A stretch of DNA of 64,000 nucleotides from Linderina pennispora. Its lineage: Eukaryota > Kickxellomycota > Kickxellomycetes > Kickxellales > Kickxellaceae. The notes beneath the pieces are model-generated. The model did not search any database, was not told where the DNA came from, and saw only the letters and a list, made by a program, of their open reading frames with translations. The stretch's first letter is position 1, and the number at the start of each line of letters is the position of its first letter. The position numbers and the translations under genes are program-made. Where the stretch lies: the NCBI RefSeq assembly GCF_002104995.1, contig NW_024468249.1:2728001-2792000 (forward strand), read 5' to 3'. Positions 43,730 to 55,182 of this stretch are shown piece by piece.

Positions 43730-44761
43730 ATGCCTGAAGTCAACCAGAAGAAGCGGCCCATGGGCCTGAAGGCGCGCGCAGCCAAGAAGCAGAAGGCCGA
43801 GGTGACGGCGGAGGGCGCCCAGGTGGTCAATGACTTTGACGACGAGAAGACAGCCACCATTATGCTCAAGAACGAGGGCGACGGGGAAACCAACGAAATG
43901 GACGAGCTCGAGGGCATTTTTGACGGCGCCCTGGAGGCACTGGAGGAGCCGGAGCGCGCCGTAGTGCTTCTGCGCGGCACCATCCACGAATGCGACCGCA
44001 TGCTGCGGGTGCACCACGAGACGGCCCAGGCCGACACGCCCGATCTCGATCCCAAATTCTACATGATCTACGGCTCCGCCCTGTTCAGCATCTCGGAGCT
44101 GGCCGAGTCCGACGACAAACCGCAGTTCCTGGAACTGGCGCACCAGCGCCTTTCCCAGGCCAAGGAGCGCATGGGCGGGCGGGACTTTGCCTGGCGCGTC
44201 CACTCGGGCCTGGCAAAGGTCGCCTTGGAGCTCTCCGAGGGCGAATCCAGGGTTGATGAGGCGCTGGGGGAGTTTGATCGGGCCCTGGAGCTTGTCGACC
44301 AGCAGATCAAGCAGCAGGAGGCCGTGGCTACCGCCGATCTGGTTTTGGCGCTGGCCGACAGCCGCCGGCTTTCGGACGACGACTCGACCAAGCTGATCAG
44401 GTGGGCCGAGGACACCTTGCAGGGCTTGGAGCTGGATGCGGCTGTGAAGCTGGCGCTGGCGCGTGCCAGCTGGCTCAGGGCAAGCGAGCTACTGGAGCAG
44501 CAGGACGAGGAGACTGGCGAGGTGCCGGAGCGCGAGCGTGCTGTCGAGCTGCTGACCAAGGCACAGGATCTGCTGGAGGGACAAGAGGGCGACGCATTGC
44601 TGCTGCTGGGCGAGGTGCAGCTGAACCTGGGCAACGTGCAGGAGGAGGAGGACGCCCAGGAGGAAATGTACGAGAAGGCTGTGACGACATTCAAGAAGGC
44701 CAGGGAGAATGGCGATCTGCCAGAGCAGTTTGCGCAGTTCATTGAGGATTTCGAAGAGTAA
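43730..44761 (+). CDS. ETT1: Ett1/Nro1-like TPR protein (enhancer of translation termination)
   Basis: Intact 343-residue frame. The basic N-terminus (KKRPMGLKARAAKKQK) is nuclear-localisation-like. It is followed by an all-helical body with TPR-like repeats: MDELEGIFDGALEALEEPERAVVLLRGTIHECDRMLR, DPKFYMIYGSALFSISELAE, FLELAHQRLSQAKERM and GDALLLLGEVQLNLGNVQ, and an acidic end. Fungal Ett1 of budding yeast and Nro1 of fission yeast share this architecture: a basic KR-rich start, then LEGIFxxALE...LLRGTIHECDRxLR. Known family roles are in stop-codon recognition with the Tpa1/Ofd1 dioxygenase and in oxygen sensing. Identity rests on that N-terminal block. Ends 40 bases from the convergent Atg18 gene. 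Confidence 0.8.
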   Translation: MPEVNQKKRPMGLKARAAKKQKAEVTAEGAQVVNDFDDEKTATIMLKNEGDGETNEMDELEGIFDGALEALEEPERAVVLLRGTIHECDRMLRVHHETAQADTPDLDPKFYMIYGSALFSISELAESDDKPQFLELAHQRLSQAKERMGGRDFAWRVHSGLAKVALELSEGESRVDEALGEFDRALELVDQQIKQQEAVATADLVLALADSRRLSDDDSTKLIRWAEDTLQGLELDAAVKLALARASWLRASELLEQQDEETGEVPERERAVELLTKAQDLLEGQEGDALLLLGEVQLNLGNVQEEEDAQEEMYEKAVTTFKKARENGDLPEQFAQFIEDFEE

Positions 44762-44801
44762 TTAAAAAAGAGCGCTATTGAGTACAAAAAGGAAGAAAGT
44801 A

Positions 44802-46219
44802 TTAGCTGGCATAGGCCCCCAGCTCCTCGGCGCTGTCCAGCAGACAGTCCTGCTTCAGCAGCACACATTCGCCGCCTTTGTCCAGGTCAATGCTGTACTG
44901 GTAAAAGTACCCGTCGGACGTGGCCACCATGATTTGCGGACACGAGCTCATCATGGCGGCAATACTCTGGATGTTGGACTTTGGCAGCTTCAGGAACGCA
45001 AAGTCGCGCGACGGCTCCCACATCTCCGACAGCATATCGGGCATGAGCTGCGCAGCCTTGCCCACAATCTTGCTGCTCACCAGGCCCTTCCACGACGCGC
45101 GGCGCAGCATGCCCTCGAACGGCGCCTGGCCCTGCCGGCCATTGGAGCGCCGCGACGCCCGCCCGCCGTCCGCTTGCCGCCCACTGCCCTCGTACCCAGA
45201 CACTTCGGTCTCGGCCGACCCAATCGAGCTGGCGTACGAGTCGGTCGGATGCAGCGCGCTGCTGGGCGACGACCCATTCGAGCCGCCATGTTTCTTTGAC
45301 GAGCGGTTGCGGCCGTCGGCGACGCGGAAGATATGCACGGTGTCGGTGTCTGACGAGACCAGCAGCAGCGTCGACGTGGCATTGAAGGTGATCGAGTGGA
45401 TCTTGGCCGGGTACGCACCACGCCGGAACTGCGCAATCTTCTGGGCGCCCGGCAGCGAAAACACACGGATAACCGTACCCTTGTCGCTCGCGGTGGCCAG
45501 CATGGTCCCCTCGCGGTTCATGGCCAGGTACGAGATCGGGCTCTTGTGGGCCTGGATGATGTTGATGGCTTCGCACGAGTTGGCATCAAACACCATCACA
45601 TCGGTGGTCGCTGGAATCTCCACCGCCCCGCCAGGCTTGCTGGGCGGCACGCTGACTGACGCCGGCGTCGGATACGCGATAAAGCAGTTCTCGCTGCTGG
45701 GCGACATGGCACAGATTGCGCTCGGGTTCGGCGGCGTCTCGATGGTATGCAGGAGCTTCATGTTGCTGATGTCGTACACGTATATCTGCTCCTCCAGAAC
45801 CGCTATAAGGCGCCGGCGGTTCAGCTTCACCGCCAGAATAGTGGTTGGGAACGTCAGCTCACAGATTATCGACTGCCGCTTTGTGTTAATTATTTGCAGC
45901 CGCCGCGGCGACAATGCAGGCTGGTCACCCGAGCCCACCAGTGCCACCAGCGACGTGCAAAACAGCATTTCCACCAGCCCAATGCCGCCCTCGGACCGCG
46001 CATAACATTTCCCAAACGGCTCGCAGTTGTATATCTTGTACCCGTTCTTTGTCCCCACCGACAAGCAGCTACAAGGCAGACAAGCGAGTTTAGCAGCCAG
46101 CAAGGAAAATTGAAGGCGAAATTCAGCAACTGCGTATATGCATTGAGATGCGCCTACCTGAAATCCTGGTTAAAGTTTATAAACAGCAGGTCGCTGTCTA
46201 CTTTTGCGCTAATGTTCAT
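44802..46219 (-). CDS. ATG18: PROPPIN autophagy protein Atg18 (two exons)
   Basis: Exon 1 is 46219-46158 and exon 2 is 46068-44802; the 89-base intron (GTAGGC donor, CCTTGTAG acceptor) joins LLFINFNQDFS|CLSVGTKNGYKIYNCEPFG in phase, a signature of the family. 442 residues, no frame break. PROPPINs are seven-bladed WD beta-propellers that bind PI3P and PI(3,5)P2 on phagophore and vacuole membranes and recruit Atg2. The lipid-binding motif is FRRG (QFRRGAYPAKI). Blade motifs include LLHTIETPPNP and SYLAMNREGTMLATASDKGTVIRVF. A long Ser/Gly-rich insertion (about residues 270-340) between blades 6 and 7 includes the region used for membrane insertion in Atg18 orthologues. Upstream of HEN1 in the same direction. 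Confidence 0.95.
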
Positions 46220-46456
46220 CCTCAAATGAAGCAGAGATTGCGAGAAATAATAGCAGCAGGACGCAAATTGGACGTTAGAAAGAGTGCCCTTTTGCAGGTT
46301 GTATTAAAAAGTGGATGGGAGGAGAAGTGTGAGGTAAGCGCCTCCTCCCGGCCAGCAACAGAAATGCAATTGTCGTAACCACACGTGATCAAGTGGACTG
46401 ACCACAGCTGCATGCCACCAGGCTTGAGCGTGTGCATGTTGGGATGCCCACACTGC

Positions 46457-47453
46457 TCAGCGGCGCCGTTCCAGGCAGAATGTGTCGTGGTCGGTTTGCG
46501 AAAAGAGCTGGTTCCCAATGACCCAGACACGCAGGGCGGCGCGGCGCTTGAACTGCTGCTGGATCTTGGGCCTGCCCCACAGCTGCTCCAGCGTAAACAC
46601 CCCGTCCATGGCCTCCGTTCTGGCGGTCTCTTCTACCAGTGCCTCCAGCTGCTTGGCTGCCATGCGACGCCCCGAGAACACCGGGTATTCTATTGACTCC
46701 AGCAGCTGCGGCGGCTGGCCACACCTCTCGCCGCTGTCCTGGTGCTGATACTGCTGCTCTGGAGCCGTGCGCCTGACAAACACAGCCATCTGCGTGCACC
46801 CGCCGCAGGCAACGAACCCAGCAGCTGCATTGCGCATCTGCCTGCCCACGTCCACAAACCCAGCATCATACCCGTATGTGTCAGCGCAGTCCTGCGCCCA
46901 CTGCCGGAACTCGTCACGCGTCCACTCGAACTTGTGGTCAGCGTCCCTGAACATGGCCTGTGGAGTGCCATAGTGCAGGTTAGGGAAGTTGACGTTAAAT
47001 TCGGCGTTGGGCGTCGTAAACACTGCCAGGCGCGGCCGGTACCCGCCAAACACAGCCTGCGTCAGCGCCGATACCTGGTCCGGATACACGTGCTCAATCA
47101 CCTCAGAGCATACGACAGCGTCGGCGCTCAGGCCACAGATGGGGATGGTGCCGTCGCCATGATACAGCGTGATGGTGAGTGGGTCGACGCGTGGCTCTGT
47201 CTTGTCCATATAGCCCGGGAGAAGCTGGGCTTTGGCGTTCAGCAGCGAGGCCCTTGGCTATGTCGATGCCAGCCAGCTGCGTGATCGGATGCTCGTCGTC
47301 ATCGGTGGGCATTGTCAGGAAGCTCAGGATGTTGCCCTCGCCACAGCCGACCTCCAGCACCGACTGCACCTTGTGTGCATACAGCGTGTCGGCTATGTGC
47401 CGCCGCCGCTGCTCCCAAAGCGGGGGGAAGAAGTAGGGCTCCGGAGTCGTCAT
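46457..47453 (-). CDS. HEN1: HEN1-type small-RNA 2'-O-methyltransferase, one frame break
   Basis: 331 residues from ATG 47453 after discounting an extra base near 47246. HEN1 methylates the 2'-OH of the 3'-terminal nucleotide of small RNAs, protecting them from uridylation and decay. SAM-binding motif I is VLEVGCGEGNILSFL, followed by AGIDIAKG and, in the second frame, LTITLYHGD. The hallmark metal-binding site is the E-x2-E-H type motif, seen as CSEVIEHVYPDQ, with the second His in FRDADHKFEWTRDEF. The PNAEFN and GYRPRLAVFTTPN block and GYDAGFVDVG are also characteristic. The C-terminal ~100 residues are lineage-specific. No La or dsRNA-binding domain, so it is the short animal/fungal/bacterial type. 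Divergent from the Cdk9 gene. Confidence 0.9.
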
Positions 47454-47779
47454 CGAAAGATGCGTTTTTGCGAAAGAAAGAGTATGCCGTTAGCCCCGAA
47501 TACACCCTTTCTGCCTGAACAAACAATTTTTTTTTTCGTCTCTTGGGCTTTTTCTCTCCTGATTTCTATTCTTTTTTTTTTTTTACTCTTTCTCTTTCCA
47601 ACTCCCGGTTTTCTTTCTTCGTTTCAGGCGCATTCGCTGTTGTATTTTGCAAACCAGAAAGTCGAGGAGGGAGCCTGAAACTGCACGCTTGAAAGGTCGC
47701 TTACAAGCGAAAGAACCTCCTCCCTTTCATTTTCTGCATTTCTGCACGCGGATTTCGAAACCTTTTTTACACATCCAGC
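47454..47779. promoter_or_regulatory. Divergent promoter, HEN1 / Cdk9
   Basis: 326 bases between divergent ATGs, with T-runs at 47527-47536 and 47571-47583 and a pyrimidine-rich leader before the kinase gene. Confidence 0.5.
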
Positions 47780-49426
47780 ATGAGCAACAAGGACCTTGCG
47801 CCCACCTGTGCCCACCGAGCCCACACAGCCACCCATGGGCCCAGCCAGCGACACCAGGGCCCGCGAGTATGCGCGTACTCACCTGTCTGTGCCACGGCCT
47901 GACCAGCTGCGCAACGGGACGCAGCAGGTGCCCGAGAGCCCCTCTGTCAGCAGCAACAGCCCGAGTCCGCCGCGCGCACGCCGCCGCGACGGCAAAAAGT
48001 TCATCGGGTGCTCGGCCTTCGAGGACTACGAGCTGACAACAAAGGTGGGCGAAGGCACATTTCGGCGAGGTGCACAAGGCAGTACACAAGGCCACAGGCG
48101 ACGTGGTTGCACTGAAGCGCGTGCTGATGCACAACGAGAAGGAGGGGCTGCCGATCACAGCCATCCGCGAGATCAAGCTGCTGAAGGCGCTCAGTCATCC
48201 AAACGTGGTGCCGCTGGCCGACATGCTGGTCAAGCACGAGAGCCGCAGCGCCGTGCCATCAGTGTACATGGTGTTTCCGTACATGGAGCATGATCTGACG
48301 GGTCTGCTGGAGAACCCCAAGGTGCACTTGAAGATCGAGCACATCAAGCTGTACCTGAAGCAGCTCCTCGAGGGCACCGCGTACCTGCATGCCAGCAAGG
48401 TCATGCACCGGGACATGAAGGCCAGCAACCTGCTTGTCAACAACGAAGGCACCCTGTACATTGCCGACTTTGGCCTGGCACGCACCTTCAACCTCGATGA
48501 CAAGAAGGACATGACCAAGTGCGTGGTTACGCGGTGGTACCGCCCGCCTGAGCTCCTGCTCGGCGAGCGCCGCTATACCACCGCCATCGACATGTGGGGC
48601 GTTCGGCTGCATTTTCGCCGAGATGCTGCTTGGCCGGCCCGTGTTCCAGGGCAAGACCGACCTTGACCAGCTCGAGCAGATTTTCCGCGTCTGCGGGTCC
48701 CCCGACAACTCCTCGTGGCCGCGCTGGCAGCAGCTGCCGGACTGCTCGCAGGTCAGCGAATTTGCACGCTACCCGCGGCGCCTGCGCGACGAGTTCCTGC
48801 GCTTCGGTGACGACGCTGTGGATCTGCTGGAGCAGCTGCTGCAGCTGGACCCGGACCGCCGCCCTGAGGCTGCCGATGCCCTGAAGAGCAACTTTTTCTG
48901 CACTCCGCCGTTCCCGGCACGCCCCGAGGATATGCCCAAGTTTGAGCACTCACATGAGTTTGACAGGCGCAAGCACCAGCAGCGCAAGGGCACCCAGCCG
49001 GTCGCCCAGCCGCCCCCGCCGGCCCACCAGCAGAACGACTACCCGAGGCACACGGGCCAGAATACCGAGCACTACTCGCCCAGGCGGAGAGACGATAGAA
49101 GGTACCACCGCCGTGACGACTCGTACAGCCGCTCGCGCAACGACGGATACAGAGACGGCGGCTACAGAGACAGCGGTGGTTACAGAGACAGCGGTGGCTA
49201 TAGAGACGGTGGTGGATATAGAGATGGCGGTAGCTACCGGGACGGTGGTGGTTACAGAGACAGCGCCGGCTACAGAGACAGTAGCGGATATAGAGACTCG
49301 TCGTCTCGTCGGGGCTACAACGGCAGTACTCAGCGTGGCAACAGCACCACCACCACCAGTCGCAACACACATCACCACCCGTACCAGCGCAGCGGCAACA
49401 ATGGAGCCGACGCTGGCTGGAAATAA
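47780..49426 (+). CDS. Cdk9/Bur1-like cyclin-dependent kinase, three frame breaks
   Basis: From ATG 47780, 547 residues after discounting extra bases at 47801-47803, 48060-48062 and 48602-48603. P-TEFb-type kinase phosphorylating the RNA polymerase II CTD and Spt5 during elongation. A Pro/Ser-rich N-terminus precedes [44 protein letters not shown] (a PITAIRE-type cyclin-contact helix of the Cdk9 branch), [20 protein letters not shown] with a T-loop ending [17 protein letters not shown], and [17 protein letters not shown]. The glycine loop and WGVGC are visible only across breaks. The C-terminal ~130 residues are unusual: Arg/Asp/Tyr/Gly-rich with about nine consecutive GYRD-containing hexads, then Thr/Ser- and His-rich. 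Confidence 0.9.
49139..49303 (+). repeat. 18-base tandem repeat encoding GYRD(S/G)(G/S) hexads
   Basis: About nine degenerate copies of a unit like [12 protein letters not shown] at the C-terminus of the Cdk9-like kinase, with period 18 bases and both nucleotide and residue variation between copies. Confidence 0.85.
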
Positions 49427-49815
49427 AAATAAACAAAAACATGTAGCCTACTCTTCAATCTTTCTTTCTTACCCCGAATGTAACCCACTATGAATGTACT
49501 TGATGTCGCTTCGAGAGAATGCTGCTGCTGCAAGGCAGTGGGGGGAGGACCCAGGAATGTGCACGCGATATCAGCAGCACTGAGGGCATCGACGGAACCA
49601 GGTGATAAACTCGATGGGCTTGCCACCTTTGCGGGCCGGCCATTTTCCAAGCAAAATTTTTTGCTACGTCAGGCAAATCAATCGGGCTGAGCCTCAAAGC
49701 GACCGGTCCTTTTTTTCCGTCCTTCAAGCCCTGCCCTTTCCTTCTCTTCTTCCTTATTCATTTTAACATCTTGTGCTGCATTTGTTATTACCTTCCCTGC
49801 TAGCCAAAAAAGCAA
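49427..49815. promoter_or_regulatory. Spacer upstream of prolyl-tRNA synthetase
   Basis: 389 bases; the right 100 bases are pyrimidine-rich with CTTCTTCC runs, typical of highly expressed fungal promoters. No coding signal. Confidence 0.45.
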
Positions 49816-52071
49816 ATGTCGATTGCCGAGCTCATTTCTAAACTCAACACTCTTGGCTTCAGCGAGTCCGCATTCGAGCATGCAGCGGTCGACACGGTAG
49901 ACCAGTGGGCCGAAGCCCTGGCGACCGTCTCGGGCGTGCCCAGCGACTACGTCCTGACCAAGACGCTGATCTTCAAGCCCAAGCAGCCCAAGAGTGCGCC
50001 GATTGCGCCCGTTGTCGTCATCGCCAAGGGCGACTCCGGCACCAACTCGACGCTGCTGGGCAAGGAGCTTGGACTCAAGGACCTGCGGTTCGCCAACGAC
50101 GATGTGCTGACCAACATTTTCAAGACGTCGAAGGGCTCCGGTAAGTACTGGCGGCAGCCTGTTGTGTGAGTCACACGGACTGATGGCTGATGTGTGGATT
50201 TCCGGTGTTTGCTTTTTCCTTCGCTTGTAGTTTCGCCCTTTGCCCTGGGCAACGTGCCGGCTGAGAACGTCGAGCACATCAAGGTCGTCGTCGACCAGGC
50301 TCTGCTGGCGGACGGAGTCGGCAAGATTGCCTTCCACCCGCTGGACAGCACCCGCACTGTGTTCATTGCCCCAGCAACTCTGACGTCGTTCCTCGAGTCG
50401 GTCCCTGGTCTGGCCGCATTCCGCCCGATCGATTTTGAGAAGCTTGCTGCTGCGGCCCCTGCGCCGAAGCCGGCTGCGGCCGAGAAGAAGCCCAAGAAGG
50501 CTGCAAAGAAGGAGGTCGCTGAGGTCGTGGGCTCGGCCAAGCTCGGTATCGAGGTCACCAAGGAGGGCGACTTCGCCAAGTGGTACCAGCAGGTGGTCAC
50601 CCGCTCCGAGATGCTCGACTACTACGACGTGTCGGGCTGCTACATCGTGCGCCCGCTGGCGTACTTTGTGTGGCAGCAGATCCAGGAGTTCTTTGACGGC
50701 GGGATCCGCAACCTGGGTGTCAAGAACTGCTACTTCCCGATGTTTGTGTCGTCGCGTGTGCTGGAGCGCGAGAAGGACCACATTGAGGGCTTTGCGCCCG
50801 AGGTCGCCTGGGTGACGCGCGCCGGCTCGTCGGATCTGGCCGAGCCGCTGGCTATCCGCCCCACCTCCGAGACCGTCATGTACCCGTACTTTGCCAAGTG
50901 GATTCAGTCGTACCGCGATTTGCCGCTCAAGATCAACCAGTGGTGCTCGGTGGTGCGCTGGGAGTTCAAGAACCCGCAGCCGTTCCTGCGCACGCGCGAG
51001 TTCCTGTGGCAGGAGGGCCACTGCGCCCACCTGACCAAGGATGAGGCCATGGTGGAGGTGCGCGATATCCTCGAGCTCTACCGCCGCATCTACGAGGAGC
51101 TGCTTGCCGTGCCCGTCATCGAGGGAGTCAAGTCCGAGAAGGAGAAGTTTGCTGGCGGCGTGGCCACCACCACCGTCGAGGGCTTCATTCCGACCACGGG
51201 CCGCGGTATTCAGGGCGGCACGTCGCACTACCTGGGCCAGAACTTCTCCAAGATGTTCAACGTCGTCGTCGAGGACCCCGAGGCCACCGGCGCCGAGCGC
51301 CCGAAGCTGTTTGTCCACCAGACGTCGTGGGGTCTGTCCACGCGCACCATCGGCGTCATGGTCATGGTCCATGGTGACGACAAGGGCCTGGTTCTGCCGC
51401 CCCGCGTCGCCGAGACCCAGATCGTCATTGTCCCCTGCGGCATCACCGTTAAGCACACCGACGAGGAGCGGCGCAAGCTGTACGACGCCTGCCTGGACGT
51501 CGCCCACCAGCTCAAGCAGCTCGGCCTGCGCGTCGAGACCGACCTGCGCGACAACTACACGCCTGGCTTCAAGTTCAGCCACTGGGAGCTGCGCGGCGTG
51601 CCGCTGCGTCTCGAGATCGGCCCCAAGGACCTGGAGAAGCAGTCGGTGCTGACTGTCCGCCGCGACACCTTCGCCAAGCAGCCCGTGTCCCGCAGCGACA
51701 TCGAGACCGCCATTCCGGCGCTGCTCGAGACCATCCAGAAGGATATGCTGGTCAAGGCGCGCAAGACCATGGACGAGCGTGTCAAGATTGTGCTGGACTG
51801 GGAGAACTTTGTGCCGACCCTGAACGACAAGTGCCTGACGCTCATCCCGTGGTGCGAGCGCGAGGAGTGCGAGGAGCAGATCAAGGAGCGGAGCTCGCGC
51901 GACTCCCTCGGCGACGAGCCCGAGGACGACAAGGCGCCGTCCATGGGCGCCAAGTCGCTGTGTCTGCCGTACAACCAGCCGGCCGAGCCCCCCATCGTCC
52001 CGGGCCAGACCAAGTGCATCCAGTGCGGCCACGAGGCCAAGCGCTATGCTCTGTTCGGACGCTCTTACTAG
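49816..52071 (+). CDS. Cytosolic prolyl-tRNA synthetase (two exons)
   Basis: Exon 1 is 49816-50140 and exon 2 is 50231-52071; the 90-base intron (GTAAGT donor, CTTGTAG acceptor) joins TSKGS|VSPFALGNVPAENV in phase. 721 residues, no frame break in 2.17 kb and strongly biased codon use, as expected for a highly expressed gene. Residues 1-165 form a YbaK/ProX-like domain (editing-domain relative) as in yeast. A Lys/Ala linker (AAEKKPKKAAKKE) precedes the class II catalytic core: motif 1 around CYIVRPLAYFVW, motif 2 FLRTREFLWQEGHCAH, AIRPTSETVMYPYFAKWI, then GRGIQGGTSHYLGQNFSKMF and the anticodon-binding domain. The C-terminal zinc-binding region shows CEREECEEQI and CIQCGHEAKRYALFGRSY, the eukaryotic-type ending. 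Confidence 0.97.
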
Positions 52072-52455
52072 ACAATCTCCCCCGTAGCTGATTCAGTGCA
52101 CAATTAAAAAAGATTACAAATCTCTAGCGCTGGCGGCCAAATTCTCCGCCGACAGATGATCTGTGTCATGGGAGATGGCAAACCCGGCGTTCCGTGGTGC
52201 CACCGTGCATACGAGCTACATAACTGGGTGGCTCGGAGAGATAGGGGGATTGCCGTAGCTTAAGGGGTCCGTGAACAGCCGCCACTGGTATAAAACGATG
52301 TGGCCGGCCACATGCCACTACACACCAAGCTTCGCCCTCTTGTCTCCACGCCTTATTCAATAACTTGTGCATATACTGCCTTCTTTTGTTGGCACACCTC
52401 CGCTGTGTTCGTTTACCCTCTGTTTTTACCTGTACTTTTAACACATTTTGCCCGA
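52072..52455 (+). promoter_or_regulatory. Promoter of moaA
   Basis: 384 bases containing TATAAA at 52289-52294, about 160 bases before the ATG, followed by a pyrimidine-rich leader. Confidence 0.5.
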
Positions 52456-53588
52456 ATGCACCGAATTTCCCGGCTCGCGCTGGCTCGCTCCTCGGCACTA
52501 CCGCGCCCGCTTACTGCAACGCTGCGCTCCCACGGTATCCGCGGCCTGAGCAGTGCCGCAGCAAAGCCAGTCCCCACCAGCGAGCCGCAGCCGCCGATGC
52601 TCGCAGACCTGTTTGGCCGGTTCCACAACTACCTGCGCATCTCGGTGACAGGAGCGGTGCAACCTGCGGTGCCAATACTGCATGCCGGCTGAGGGTGTCG
52701 ACCTGACGCCCAACGAGCGGCTTTTGACCACGCCCGAGATAATCCGGCTGGCACGCATATTCGTTTCCCAGGGCGTGGACAAGATCCGGCTTACGGGCGG
52801 CGAGCCGACTGTGCGCAAGGACATTGTGGAATTGATCTCTGGTCTCAATGAGCTGCGGCCACTGGGGCTGAAGAAAATCGCCATTACCACCAACGGCATT
52901 GCATTGCGGCGCAAGCTCCCGCTGCTGCGCAAGGCGGGGCTGGATGGACTCAATATCAGCATTGACACCAGGGATCCGCGCAAATTCGAACTGTTCACGC
53001 GCCGCAAGGGCGCCGACCATGTCTTGCGGGCGAATTGCCGACGCCGGCACACTGGGATTCGACTTTGTCAAGATCAATGTGGTTGTCATGCGCAACATGA
53101 ATGAGGACGAGGTGCCGGCGTTTGTCGAAATGACGCATGATGATGACATTGATGTGCGGTTTATCGAGTACATGCCGTTCGACGGCAACCAGTGGGGCAA
53201 GCAGAAGCTGGTTCCGTATCGCGAACTGCTCGACAACCTCGTCAGGCTCTACGGCGACCGGATCGAGCGGCTGCCGCTGGAAGACAACCACACGGCCAAG
53301 GGATATAGGATCAAGGGATACAGGGGGCAGTTTGGCTTTATTACCTCCATGACCAAGTCGTTCTGCTCCGACTGCAACCGAGTCAGGGTGCTGGCGGATG
53401 GCAACCTGAAAGTGTGCTTGTTTGGGAATACCGAGGTCGGTTTGCGCGACATGCTCCGGGACGGCAGCTCCGACGCTGAGGTCATCGAGACTATTGGCAA
53501 GGCGGTCAAGCGCAAGAAGAGGGCGCATGCAGGTATTGACATTTTGTCACAACTGCCCAACCGCCCAATGATTAAGATTGGCGGCTAA
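52456..53588 (+). CDS. moaA: GTP 3',8-cyclase (MoaA/MOCS1A radical SAM enzyme), two frame breaks
   Basis: 376 residues from ATG 52456 after discounting an extra G at 52651-52652 and one at 53028-53030. MoaA uses two [4Fe-4S] clusters and SAM to cyclise GTP to 3',8-cyclo-GTP, the first step of molybdenum-cofactor synthesis in mitochondria. The N-terminus ([19 protein letters not shown]) is a presequence. The radical-SAM cluster motif CNLRCQYC is restored only by removing the first extra base ([16 protein letters not shown]). Then [26 protein letters not shown] and [11 protein letters not shown] follow. The C-terminal second-cluster cysteines are in [11 protein letters not shown] and KVCLFG, and the protein ends in the activating Gly-Gly (MIKIGG). 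No MoaC domain follows; the partner moaC lies at 26.0-26.6 kb. Confidence 0.95.
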
Positions 53589-55182
53589 AAACACGCTTTT
53601 TACTATGCAAAAGCGGCGTGATTTGGGGGATGGAGTTGTCAAATACATTTTGAAATGCCAGGACATCTAGGCACGTTTGGGCTGTATTTCAAATTCTGAG
53701 CCAGGTCAAACGCCCTCTTTTTATAGCTTGACTCGGGTTGTAGAGCCTTACACGACGATATACCTGTTTTCTAGTCCAGTGCCCCCTGAGGTGTTGCTGA
53801 GGCGTTGCCTAAGCTGCCACTGCGTATAAAATCAGACACCAATGCCCTCCTCAATGTCTACCTCCAGAAAAGCGTCCATTTTCTTCTGCTTGTGTTCGAG
53901 GTTTCAGGGTTTCTAGTTTCTGATCGGATTTGTATATAATTTGTCTGTGTGTATTCATGACGCCTGTTAATACCCTTGTGTTTGCCTGCCTGTATACCGA
54001 TCTCACTACATATGACTGCAAGTATTGTGGCCAGTACCACGCTCCACCTACCGATCCTGACCCTACCCATGGGTGTTACAAGTAAGGCTGCTGTGCCTAG
54101 GTGCTGGCAGCGGCATCAAAAAAAAAAAGGTAGTATGTGACACTGTTCTGTGACATTGTGTTTAGCTTTGTATGTTAGCGTTTGCATGTGCTGTCATGAT
54201 CCAAAAATAAATCCACCGATGATTCTATTCTCACTTGATGGGAAAGCGACATTCACTATGCGCCTTCCAAACTTGGCATAAGGGAAGCAACCCACCATAC
54301 AGTATCTGTTTTTAGATTGTCCCCCCTTATTTTGCACCAGTTCCCAATACTTGGCTGCAAGCTTTTTGTAATGGTAGAGATCTGTTCTCAACCACCAAAA
54401 CACCCCAATGCCAGCTACCGATCAGCAGCACAGCTGGTTGAAATCTTCTGTATTTATTCGAAAGAGGCCTACCACAAGCATCAATTGACTTGCAATCGGT
54501 GGCAGACGAAAAACCTGTGCTTTAACAGCCAGTAGAGGAACTGAACATGGTGTGCTTGTCTGAAGATCTTGCGAAAGAGAAATCTAATATAGACTAGAAA
54601 CAAGGATATATAAAGACACCCACTACCACAGGCCCACTGTCAAGGAATCCCCGGATAGCAGCAGGATGGTTTTTCTCGGTGCCAGTCTCCTGGTACTACC
54701 GCTAAGCGTTTGCATTGTTGGCCAGGTATTGCCACCAGAGTCTTCAACTGCCTATGTGGATTCGCTCCAGTGTACAGGTGCCTGGTTGACCATAAACGAT
54801 ATGAGCGTATGTGGGCTGCAAAGCTAGCTGACTGCTGACGGATTGTGGCAAGAGTACGAGGTTGACATCCAAATAACCTGTTCCTATATGGAACGCCTGT
54901 CCTTGAGCAGAGTTGGCCACAGCGGGCTTGTCGCCGAAGCTGTACTGCATACCAGGCCACGCGGGTTCTTTCCAAGCTCGACCGAAATGGGTGTCGAACT
55001 GCGCCCAGTAGCATCTGCAAACAAGTGCTTTTCAGCTACACCAGACATGTCTCTGTTGGCGAGTCCTATCCCAATCATAAGTGAAATCCAGATGCGTTCT
55101 CTGTGGATAGACCATATTTACTACAATACAGCACTCTATACTGGTCACTACTCTCTAAGTAATTTGCTAGACCCGCCATGGG
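53589..55182. other. Intergenic spacer (about 1.6 kb)
   Basis: AT-rich with an A-run of eleven at 54118-54128. Minus-strand frames of 60-130 codons at 54640-55078 have some coding-like texture but no domain and conflicting frames; I do not call a gene. Confidence 0.35.

Noticed and set aside
48055-48605. Programmed +1 ribosomal frameshifting in the Cdk9-like gene
   Set aside because: The same kind of break occurs in unrelated genes without a shared slippery or stop context, so a biological recoding signal is not supported.
49678-52032. A 784-codon minus-strand open frame opposite prolyl-tRNA synthetase
   Set aside because: A shadow of a GC-rich, codon-biased gene: repetitive Leu/Val/Gly/His composition, no domain, and the plus strand encodes an unmistakable complete enzyme.
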